From positions 1-64,000 of the forward strand of contig NZ_BCZS01000012.1 of assembly GCF_001598855.1 (NCBI RefSeq): DNA of 64,000 nucleotides, read 5' to 3'. The DNA comes from Pluralibacter gergoviae ATCC 33028 = NBRC 105706. GTDB taxonomy: Bacteria; Pseudomonadota; Gammaproteobacteria; Enterobacterales; Enterobacteriaceae. Both the position numbers and the translations under genes were made by a program. How positions within the stretch are numbered: the stretch's first letter is position 1; each line of letters opens with the position of its first letter. Shown here piece by piece: positions 50,028 to 57,650 of this stretch. Under the pieces are notes generated by a model. The model was not told where the DNA came from, searched no databases, and saw only the letters and a list, made by a program, of their open reading frames with translations.

Positions 50028-50246
50028 TTATTTAATATAAGGCTTATATCCATTATCTCTATTCTGAGACGCGATAATTACCTCATATGCTTCCTCTGCC
50101 CCTCTCATAGCTTTTTCGGCCTCTTGACTACTAATTTCAGACTCTCTTTCCTTACTAGCAAGCTCTCCAGAGTCATATTTTATATAAAAATTACCATCAT
50201 CTTTAAGAATATCTATACCGTACTTACTAAATATAACCTCTTTCAT
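50028..50246 (-). CDS. Probable immunity protein of the Rhs toxin
   Basis: 72 aa, acidic, no signal peptide, therefore cytoplasmic. AGGTG 6 nt before the ATG at 50246; the gene begins 15 bp after the rhs stop on the same strand. The sequence (SKYGIDILKDDGNFYIKYDS, then SQEAEKAMRGAEEAYEVI) is not one I can assign to a named family. Position straight after an rhs-CT and matching low GC make immunity the most likely role; cytoplasmic location implies the toxin acts in the cytoplasm. Confidence 0.7.
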   Translation of the reverse strand: MKEVIFSKYGIDILKDDGNFYIKYDSGELASKERESEISSQEAEKAMRGAEEAYEVIIASQNRDNGYKPYIK

Positions 50247-50261
50247 ATAGAGCACCTATTT

Positions 50262-53200
50262 TCATATATTACTATTTGGCAATTTAGATATCACTGCCTC
50301 CGTCACCGGTGTTTGGTCAATAACAGCTTCAGGTATTCCTCCTGAAGTCTTGCCACCGGGTAGCCAGAACTCATTTGCTCCTGGTTCGTTACCTGATGGC
50401 ATTCTTAATCCTGATGGATTAGGAATGTCAATTCTAACTGGTGCATCACCAAGATCACCAGGGCTTAAACCAAGTAAATGTTCAAGTTTAGGGATACTTC
50501 CTCCAGATCGTGAAATAAGATCATCAGCAACATGTCTAGGCATTACAAAATGGCCACCCGGAGGACCTATTTCTGCACGATTAACTCCCCATGCAATCTT
50601 AGATACTCCACCATCAAATTGCGCTAAATGTTGTCTTACATGGGATTCTTCTAGATACGTTCTTGGGTCAGGGAAGTTTGGCTTTATTTTTCCTTTAACC
50701 GCTTTATAAGCATTTGCTGCCGCTTTACTTGAAGAGAAGAAACCTTTTGTTCTACTCTGAAATTCATTCCAACTATTCTTACAACTCAACCCCCACGGAT
50801 CCACCCACCCCAGCGCATTCGGCGCATACTGATAAAGGTTTATCCCACCCGCCAGCCCTATCGGATCCTGCTGCGTAAACCGCCCGCTGTCCGGGTCGTA
50901 GTACCGGAACAGATTGTAGTGCAGCCCCGTCTCGCGGTCCAGATACTGGCCCTGCATCCGCAGGTTCTGCGCGTAGCCGTCCAGCTTTACGCTGCTTTCA
51001 CTCAGCAGCCTGCCCCAGGCGCTGTTCTGGCCCTCCCAGCGTACCTGCCCCTCGGCGTCGGTCAGCCGCTCCGGCGTGCCGTTCGGCTGGCAGTGGTACC
51101 ACAGGATTTCCGGCTGGCTGAGGCCGTCGATGCGCGCCAGCGGCTCGTAGCTTTCCGGGCCGCTGTAGACGTAGGTCAGCGGCACCTCATCGTGCAGCTC
51201 CTGCAGCAGCCGGTAGCCCTCCCACACGAAGCGCACGGTGGTCGTCCGGCCAACGGCCTGCCCGTCCGGCCGCTGCCGCTGCGTCGTTTTGGCGATGCGC
51301 CGGCCCAGCGGGTCGTAGCGCAAGCTGACCCGCGTCTGCGGCCTGTTGCGGTCCCGCGGCCGGCTGATGACCTCCGTCAGGCGGTGCTCCCCGTCGTAGC
51401 GGTACTGCCAGCGGATGTGGCCGTCGTCCTTCTCCGTCGTCCGGCCGTGGACGTCGTAGCGCCAGCGGATGCCGTTAAGCTCAGTGACCCGGTTGTGGGC
51501 GACCGCCTCCGCCGCCTGGCCGTCCAGCGGGTTCCCCGCCCCGTCCCAGCGCCACTGCTCCTGGCCCGGCAGCGTGCCGTCCTGTGTGAGCAGGCGCCCG
51601 GCGCCGTCGTACTGCCAGCGGTGCCAGCTGAACGGGTTGTCGTCCCGCTCCTCGCGGATGAGGTTGTTGCGGTAGTCGTAGTCCCAGCGCCGCGACCAGC
51701 GCACCGGCGCCGGGCGGTGCGCCCCGCCGGTGAAGACGTCCCGGCGGTGCAGGCGGCCGAGGCGGTCGTATTCGCTGCGGCTGGTGAGCAGCCCCTGGGT
51801 GCGGCCGGTTTCCCGGTGCAGCGCGTCGCGGGTGAAGTCCGTCACCGGCAGGCCGTCCAGGGCGATGCTCAGCAGGTGGCCGCTGCCGTAATAGAGCTGC
51901 TTCAGCGCGCGGCCGTCGGGCAGCTGCAGGGCGGTTTTATTGCCCAGCGCGTCGTACTCCCACGCAAGGGCGCCGTGCTCGCCCCGCTCCTGCGTGACCC
52001 GGCCCAGGGCGTCGTAGCTGAAGGACAGCTCCTGTTCGGCCTGCCGGCTCCAAGCGTTCTCGCCCAGCGCCGGATGCAGGGCTATCCGGCCGACCAGCCC
52101 TGCTGGCGTATAGTGATAGCGCGTCTGCCCCTCCGGCGTGGCGCGGGCAACGAGCCGCCCGCCCGCGCTCCAGGCAAAGCGGTGGGTGATGGCATCGGGA
52201 TGTCCGGCGGCGAAGGTCCGGGCGACGGTGCGCCCGCAGGCGTCGTACTGATAGCGGCAGACGACGCCGTCCAGCCCCTCCTCCTCCAGCAGCAGCGAGT
52301 CTGCCCCCCAGCGGAAGCGGTACGCCTCGCCGTTCTCATTCTCCAGCGCGGTCAGACGTCCCCGGCTGTCCCAGCGGCGGCGGACCTCTTCCCCCTGCGG
52401 ATTGCGGGTGGCGATAAGCCGCCCGGCGTCGTCATAGCGGAACTCGCTGCGCCTGCCGTCGGCGCCCTCGTGGGCCTCCGGCAGCCCATGCCGGCTCCAC
52501 GCCAGCGTCTCCAGCCAGCCCTCGGCGCGCTCCAGCTGAACCGGGCGACCTGCCGCATCGTAGCGGTAGCGGGTCTCTTCCCCGTCGGCGGTCGTGACGC
52601 TGTTCAGCCAGCCCAGGGGATGATAGCGGTAGCGCGTCACCCGCCCGGAGCAGTCCACCTCGCGGATAAGCTGCCCCGCATCGTTGTACTCCTGCATCCG
52701 GCGGTTGCCCGCGGCGTCGGTCTCTTCCGTGACCAGACCAGACTCATCCCGCGTAAGGCGCGTGGTCTGCCCCAGCGCATCGACAATGCGCGTCAGGCCG
52801 TGATGTTCATCGTACCAGAAGCGGGTGGATGTCCCGTCCGCCTCGGTGATGGCCGTCGGCAGGGCGCGGTGCGCCAGCCACTGCGTGGCGCGGGTGTTGC
52901 CCTCCGCGTCAGTTTCCCCGACCCGGTTACCCGCCTCGTCGTAGGTAAAGGTCGTGGTATTGCCCAGCGGGTCGGTGCGCTGCGTCAGCTGTTCATCGTC
53001 GTTCCACGCGAAGCGCCAGCTTTCGCCGCGCTCGTCGATAAAGCAGGTAATCAGGCCCTGCGCGTTCCAGTAGTGGCGGCGGGTCTGGCCGTCATACGTC
53101 GCAATCGTGGTCAGCCCGGCGTCCAGGTCATACGTAAAGCGGCAGCCGTCGCCGGTGCTGGTCCGGTTCTCCACCACCCGCCAGTGGTCCAGCTTCTGCC

Positions 53201-54773
53201 AGCGGTATTCGCTCTCCAGACCGCCCGGCAGCCGGTGCCAGGTCATCAGCCCTTCGGCGTTATAGCGGTACTCGCGGGTGACGACGCCTGCCGCATCGGT
53301 AACAGAGGCCAGCTGGCCGCCGTCGCTGAAGGCCCAGCGCATCAGCGGCCAGTGGCGCTCGCCGTCGAAGTGGCTCGCGGAGGTCACCCGCTGCGGGTGG
53401 CGGATATCCTCGTAGTGAAGCGTAACGTCAACGGCCAGCAGCGCGTCGTGGATGCGCACCAGGCGCCCGGCATCATAGCCCATCTCCAGCGCGTTGCCGT
53501 ATTCGTCGCTCAGGGAGGCCAGGCGCAGCAGGGAAGGGTTATCGCGGGTCGGCTTAAACAGCCGCCAGACGGCGCCGTCATCGTCGCCAATGGCGACGTC
53601 GCCCGCCTCGTTGCGGCGGACAATCACGCCTTCGCTGATGCTGTAGAGGGGCCGGTCAACGGGGGGAAGAGCAAACGACAGTTCGCGCCCGGTGTCGTCG
53701 AACCAGGTAACGCTGCCGTCATTGAGGGTGAGATAGCTGTCAAACACCGTGGCCCAGCCCCGGCCAAACAGCCCTTCCCGCAGGGTCAGGCTGTTGTAGC
53801 TGCGCTGCCAGCGCAGCGGGAAGTGGCCGGGCAGGGAGAAGTCGAGCTCGTCATCGTCGTTCAGGACCTTGACGCCGGTGGCGGCGTGGACCGGGTGGAA
53901 GGAGCCGAATACGGCATTAACGGCCATGTCGGCCAGCATCCCGCCGCCAGCGGACGCGAGCGCGCAGGGCATATTGCTCAGGATCTTACCGGGGCGGCCG
54001 CGAAACAGCGACAGGCCGATCATGGCCACCTGCAGGCCGGGAAGCTTGCCGCTTTTTATATCGCGCACGGTGAGCGTATCGCCGCCGATAATAACGTTCG
54101 GCGAAACGTCATCTGAAACGGTGGCATCGCAGGTCGTCTTGTCCTTTGCCCGCACGGCGGGCTGACCGTTGATAAAGACGCTTTTTGAGCCTTCGGCAAG
54201 GTATTGCGGACCGGAGTGCTTTGAACAGACAACTTTATCCTGCTCCAGCGGCGAGGTGCCTTCCGCGGCGCTGGCAACCGTCGGCTGCCACATCTCGCTG
54301 CCAAAGTGGCCCGCCATCGACAACAGCGCCCCCGCATAGTCGGCGAAGCTCCCCGGCGACTGGGGCTCAGGCGGCGGCGTATCCGCCGGCGTCAGCGTCC
54401 CCGCAGCGCGCGCGGCGGGCAGGCCGTTGGTCATGACGTTGCCTGACCCGGTGACGATTGTTCCCGCCGGAGACGGGGGAAACAGCATATCGCCCAGGCC
54501 GTCAGCGGCTTTGCTGATAAGCTCGCTTGCGCCGGTGACGTTTGCCAGGATACCGCCGACAATACCGCTGAGCAGGCAGCTTGAACCGACTGTCGCTACG
54601 GCCGTCGCTGCGAGCCCCGCCCCCAGCGCTGGCGCGGCAACGGTAGCCGCGACGGCGACCGCCGAGCCAATAGCTGCGTAGACGACCCCTTCAGCCACGA
54701 TACTGGTAATATCGGCAAAGATGCTGGAGTGAATGATCTCATCACCCTGACGGGCGGCCTTGTTATCGCTCAT
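50262..54773 (-). CDS. PAAR-Rhs polymorphic toxin delivered by T6SS
   Basis: 1503 aa. N-terminal pre-TM segment and hydrophobic helices (about residues 25-85) that need the EagR chaperone, PAAR-like part (about 95-235), DUF6531 entry (LDFSLPGHFPLRWQRSYNSL), then a long array of YD repeats forming the Rhs cocoon, ending in the core signature near GWVDPWGLS (about 1330). The last 173 residues are a variable toxin domain, with the sequence changing from GC-rich to AT-rich near position 50780. The toxin has motifs GGHFVMPRHVADDL and SGNEPGANEFWLPGG but I cannot name its activity. Confidence 0.93.
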   Translation of the reverse strand: MSDNKAARQGDEIIHSSIFADITSIVAEGVVYAAIGSAVAVAATVAAPALGAGLAATAVATVGSSCLLSGIVGGILANVTGASELISKAADGLGDMLFPPSPAGTIVTGSGNVMTNGLPAARAAGTLTPADTPPPEPQSPGSFADYAGALLSMAGHFGSEMWQPTVASAAEGTSPLEQDKVVCSKHSGPQYLAEGSKSVFINGQPAVRAKDKTTCDATVSDDVSPNVIIGGDTLTVRDIKSGKLPGLQVAMIGLSLFRGRPGKILSNMPCALASAGGGMLADMAVNAVFGSFHPVHAATGVKVLNDDDELDFSLPGHFPLRWQRSYNSLTLREGLFGRGWATVFDSYLTLNDGSVTWFDDTGRELSFALPPVDRPLYSISEGVIVRRNEAGDVAIGDDDGAVWRLFKPTRDNPSLLRLASLSDEYGNALEMGYDAGRLVRIHDALLAVDVTLHYEDIRHPQRVTSASHFDGERHWPLMRWAFSDGGQLASVTDAAGVVTREYRYNAEGLMTWHRLPGGLESEYRWQKLDHWRVVENRTSTGDGCRFTYDLDAGLTTIATYDGQTRRHYWNAQGLITCFIDERGESWRFAWNDDEQLTQRTDPLGNTTTFTYDEAGNRVGETDAEGNTRATQWLAHRALPTAITEADGTSTRFWYDEHHGLTRIVDALGQTTRLTRDESGLVTEETDAAGNRRMQEYNDAGQLIREVDCSGRVTRYRYHPLGWLNSVTTADGEETRYRYDAAGRPVQLERAEGWLETLAWSRHGLPEAHEGADGRRSEFRYDDAGRLIATRNPQGEEVRRRWDSRGRLTALENENGEAYRFRWGADSLLLEEEGLDGVVCRYQYDACGRTVARTFAAGHPDAITHRFAWSAGGRLVARATPEGQTRYHYTPAGLVGRIALHPALGENAWSRQAEQELSFSYDALGRVTQERGEHGALAWEYDALGNKTALQLPDGRALKQLYYGSGHLLSIALDGLPVTDFTRDALHRETGRTQGLLTSRSEYDRLGRLHRRDVFTGGAHRPAPVRWSRRWDYDYRNNLIREERDDNPFSWHRWQYDGAGRLLTQDGTLPGQEQWRWDGAGNPLDGQAAEAVAHNRVTELNGIRWRYDVHGRTTEKDDGHIRWQYRYDGEHRLTEVISRPRDRNRPQTRVSLRYDPLGRRIAKTTQRQRPDGQAVGRTTTVRFVWEGYRLLQELHDEVPLTYVYSGPESYEPLARIDGLSQPEILWYHCQPNGTPERLTDAEGQVRWEGQNSAWGRLLSESSVKLDGYAQNLRMQGQYLDRETGLHYNLFRYYDPDSGRFTQQDPIGLAGGINLYQYAPNALGWVDPWGLSCKNSWNEFQSRTKGFFSSSKAAANAYKAVKGKIKPNFPDPRTYLEESHVRQHLAQFDGGVSKIAWGVNRAEIGPPGGHFVMPRHVADDLISRSGGSIPKLEHLLGLSPGDLGDAPVRIDIPNPSGLRMPSGNEPGANEFWLPGGKTSGGIPEAVIDQTPVTEAVISKLPNSNI

Positions 54774-54776
54774 GCC

Positions 54777-55217
54777 TTACGCTTCCCGGCGGTTGTTCAG
54801 CGTTAAACTCTGTTTGATGGCCTCCCAGCGGGCGGCGTCCTCTTCGGTAAACGGACGCAGGGCCGAAAGCGTGAACAGCAGCAGTACCGGCTTATCCGGC
54901 ACCTGCACCGCCAGCTGCTTCTGCCACAGGCGCTGCCCGTTGCGCTCGAAGGCGGTCTCCACTTCCGTGCCGGGTAGATCCCGCTGCGGACCGGCCATGA
55001 CCGGGGTGAACGCGCTCTGCGAAATCTCGCCCATCTGCGTGCGCAGCATCTCCCACTGGCGGTGAAACTCCTGTTCGGCATTGCTGCCGTCGGGAATAAT
55101 GCCGCGGCTGACCACCACGGATAAGCCGCTCTGTTCATCGCGCAGAATATTCATGCTGGCGTCCTGCCAGCCGGCGGGGAAAAGGGAAAATGAACCTTCC
55201 TGAAGGGTGTATTCCAT
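54777..55217 (-). CDS. eagR: EagR, DUF1795 chaperone for the Rhs protein
   Basis: 146 aa from the ATG at 55217 (MEYTLQEGSFSLFP), family-typical. DcrB/DUF1795 fold without membrane anchor. EagR proteins shield the N-terminal transmembrane helices of their cognate effector and load it onto VgrG. It ends 3 bp before the rhs start, which fits co-translation and pairs it with this rhs. Confidence 0.93.
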   Translation of the reverse strand: MEYTLQEGSFSLFPAGWQDASMNILRDEQSGLSVVVSRGIIPDGSNAEQEFHRQWEMLRTQMGEISQSAFTPVMAGPQRDLPGTEVETAFERNGQRLWQKQLAVQVPDKPVLLLFTLSALRPFTEEDAARWEAIKQSLTLNNRREA

Positions 55218-55347
55218 GGTATGAGTCGCTCCTGTAGGGCAATCTTGCAATCCGGACTCAGCGCCGAGTTCCGTAGTGAGGTATTAGCAGTGCCTCTGCA
55301 ATTCGCAGGGCCGTAGCGTGCAGTTAGTGAGTGGAAAGCAAAACAGA

Positions 55348-55851
55348 TTATTGTTTATCGCTGATAACTACCTGGCTCAGGCAGTCCGGCTGTTTAACTG
55401 CAAAGCTGAAGGTGACGGCCAACCCACTGGCTCCAGCTGATGCGGTATAGCTGGCAACCTCATTTTGCGAGCCAGCGCGAGGATAGTCGGTCAAGGTAAG
55501 ATGCGGGTAATGGGCTTTAACGGCATCGAGAGTAATGCAACTGCCCTGCAGGCTAAAGCTGAGCAGCAATGGCGTGCGCCCGTTCTCTTTGCTGAGGCGA
55601 AGTTCAAGATCGCTAATGCGTAGTCCGTCTTCAAGTACCCGATCGCCTGCGCGATAAAAATTCACATAGGCGTTGCTCTCCACAAGCCTGAAAGTTAATA
55701 GCGCACTCACCATAGTTTTGGTAGAAATGAAATTAAGCCTCGCGCTTAAAACTGATACAAAGTGCCACAGGTCATCATAGTGTAAACACCGGCCAGTCAT
55801 CCCCACAAGTAGTATAGCGACCGTAATAAGAATTACCTTAGCATTTATCAT
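55348..55851 (-). CDS. Unknown membrane-anchored or exported protein (candidate T6SS immunity)
   Basis: 167 aa. Residues 1-20 are a hydrophobic signal or anchor (INAKVILITVAILLVGMTG). The rest has two cysteines that could pair (GSCITLDAVKAHYP and QPDCLSQVV) and a beta-rich pattern. I recognise no family. It lies between the other exported orphans and eagR in the cargo operon, and its AT-content is higher than that of neighbouring core genes. Confidence 0.7.
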   Translation of the reverse strand: MINAKVILITVAILLVGMTGRCLHYDDLWHFVSVLSARLNFISTKTMVSALLTFRLVESNAYVNFYRAGDRVLEDGLRISDLELRLSKENGRTPLLLSFSLQGSCITLDAVKAHYPHLTLTDYPRAGSQNEVASYTASAGASGLAVTFSFAVKQPDCLSQVVISDKQ

Positions 55852-55894
55852 TTACTTATCACATCGATATGTTCCTAGCGCAGATAACACCATT

Positions 55895-56470
55895 TTAATT
55901 ATCAGGATTAAACACCATCATAATATGACTCACTCTGCCATTCTCAATCTGGAATGAGACTCTTTTTTCGTCACCATCGTAATATAACCAGTACTGGTTA
56001 TCACTGAAATCAGGTGTGCCTTTTCCGTACTTTTGGATAAGATAACCTTCCGTCATTCCTACGCTTATGCCTCGGTAGGTTTTTATTTTCGGCGAGTCTA
56101 TTGTTAGCTGTGAAACAATATAGCTATCGATACTCCTGTGCTGTTTATCCCACATAAAATTAGACGTATAAACCTCAAGCCCGGGATAATTATGCTGAAA
56201 GTATCTATACCTCTCACCAGCAAAGGAGACTTCACCAACATAATTTTTGCTGATCTGATACCCCAGATTTTTCTCAACCGATGCGTCCCAGCGGGAGCCA
56301 GGACCAATACGCTGATTATTGATGTCAACATAGAGGTCAGATTCAACTATGTATCCCTGGACTTGAGCCGCATATACCGGGGCAATAACAAGGCCGAAAA
56401 ATTGATAGCCAGAGACCATCAGCGCCATAACAAGACAGCTTTTGAAGTGAACAGGCATCATCAGCTTCAC
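55895..56470 (-). CDS. Unknown exported protein with a BamE/SmpA-like motif (candidate immunity)
   Basis: 191 aa from a GTG at 56470 with AAGGA 8 nt before it (ATG at 56461 also possible). A signal peptide ends near VYAA. The C-terminal part has a GISVGMTEGYLIQKYGKG motif followed by WLYYDGDEKRVSFQIENG, reminiscent of small periplasmic SmpA/BamE-like folds. No family assigned. It starts right after the previous gene (1 bp), so it is in the same operon. Confidence 0.7.
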   Translation of the reverse strand: MKLMMPVHFKSCLVMALMVSGYQFFGLVIAPVYAAQVQGYIVESDLYVDINNQRIGPGSRWDASVEKNLGYQISKNYVGEVSFAGERYRYFQHNYPGLEVYTSNFMWDKQHRSIDSYIVSQLTIDSPKIKTYRGISVGMTEGYLIQKYGKGTPDFSDNQYWLYYDGDEKRVSFQIENGRVSHIMMVFNPDN

Positions 56471-56471
56471 G

Positions 56472-56870
56472 CTAATTATCCTTAATTAAACTATAGTGTT
56501 CAGGTGCGCTAATCTCCAAACTGGAAGATTTAACGAGCCGCCATTTTAATACATTATCTTCCAAAGTTATTTTAGCCACGCCTTTTGCACTTTTAAAAGA
56601 GGATGTAAACGTGACTTTTGCACCGTTCCCGACGATGACACCGCGAAGATTATTCTCGCCATCATCCGGACAATCTATACGCGTCCCCGCTCGGGAGATA
56701 AAGCAGTAGCTACCGGTTAACTTATTATCATTCTGCTTCAGCACCAGAGTCAGCGTTGAACGACCTTCCTGCTCTCCACTCCACCTTCCGCTGAAACGAG
56801 TATCAGCTATTGCGTTAACGCTGCTCAATACTCCCATGGAAAGAATCAACATGAACGTTTTCATTTGCAT
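56472..56870 (-). CDS. Unknown exported small beta-barrel-like protein (candidate immunity)
   Basis: About 132 aa from the ATG at 56870 (or 130 from 56864). Signal peptide MKTFMLILSMGVLSSVNAIA, then a beta-rich domain (FSGRWSGEQEGRSTLTLVLK, KLTGSYCFI) with two cysteines that may form a disulfide. The pattern recalls small lipocalin-like periplasmic inhibitors. Placed downstream of a VgrG with a wall-hydrolase tail, it could be an inhibitor protecting against it. Confidence 0.7.
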   Translation of the reverse strand: MQMKTFMLILSMGVLSSVNAIADTRFSGRWSGEQEGRSTLTLVLKQNDNKLTGSYCFISRAGTRIDCPDDGENNLRGVIVGNGAKVTFTSSFKSAKGVAKITLEDNVLKWRLVKSSSLEISAPEHYSLIKDN

Positions 56871-56884
56871 AGTAGATATTAAAA

Positions 56885-57646
56885 TCAATTTTCACTTCGT
56901 TGCCACGAGCCATTTTGCTGCATAATGACTTTATTATTCTCTATTATCACCAAGCTGTTATCGAGTTTACTTAACATATAAACTGTTTTACCATTTTTAA
57001 ATTTATAACTAATTACCGGGCACTGTTTTCGACCGCAATCCTCGCGCGTTGCCGTACCTTTTAAGGTGACTGCAGCCCCATCACTTTTACGCGTTGCATG
57101 ATATGTGGCATCATTACAATAACCTCCAGCCGGACATACTGTTGCCAACTTTATCAAAAAAGATTTAGTTGAAAAATATTCCGTATCTGCATTTTCTTCA
57201 CGTTTATCATCCACAGAGCCAAAATTCATATTTTTAAATCGCGCGGCCCATAACTTAATGTCCTTATTGACAACTCCACCTTTTACGCTGGATTTATAAT
57301 GAATAACATTTGATTCAGGCACCACCCATGCACTATAAATTGTACCGTCAGGGTAGATAACGAAAGCCGAGGCATTTTCCAGATAAAGATCCTGCAACCA
57401 TCCCTCAATAAAAAGTCCGCCATCTGCTGTTTTATGCGGCTCACCAAAAACGTCAAAATTACCGATAAAAGTGGAATAATCTTTCCCAAGAACGTTTTTC
57501 AGATCGCCGATTATCGCTTTATCATTAACGACACCACTGACTTTCTCCTGGCTATTATAGGACTCAACGCTCAGCGCCGCTACTGCATCGACAGCCCTGA
57601 AAGAAAAAGTAAGAAACAGAAGAGAAAATACGAGGCTTTTAAACAT
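56885..57646 (-). CDS. Unknown exported protein directly after vgrG (best immunity candidate)
   Basis: 253 aa from the ATG at 57646, 4 bp after the vgrG stop. A long signal peptide (FKSLVFSLLFLTFSFRAVDAVAA) leads to a periplasmic protein with paired cysteines (CPAGGYC and REDCGRKQC). No known family. The immediate position after the evolved VgrG and periplasmic location match immunity proteins against peptidoglycan-targeting effectors. The longer frame to 57772 lies inside vgrG and is not supported. Confidence 0.72.
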   Translation of the reverse strand: MFKSLVFSLLFLTFSFRAVDAVAALSVESYNSQEKVSGVVNDKAIIGDLKNVLGKDYSTFIGNFDVFGEPHKTADGGLFIEGWLQDLYLENASAFVIYPDGTIYSAWVVPESNVIHYKSSVKGGVVNKDIKLWAARFKNMNFGSVDDKREENADTEYFSTKSFLIKLATVCPAGGYCNDATYHATRKSDGAAVTLKGTATREDCGRKQCPVISYKFKNGKTVYMLSKLDNSLVIIENNKVIMQQNGSWQRSEN

Positions 57647-57650
57647 AAAA

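Noticed and set aside
49932-50345. 137-codon plus-strand open frame opposite the rhs immunity gene
   Set aside because: AT-rich Ile/Leu/Phe/Ser run produced by reading the opposite strand of the 72-aa gene and the rhs end; no ribosome site.
50919-54116. 1065-codon open frame antisense to rhs
   Set aside because: Long antisense frames are expected opposite GC-rich, repeat-rich rhs; the sequence is low-complexity Arg/Val/Ala/Pro and has no domain.
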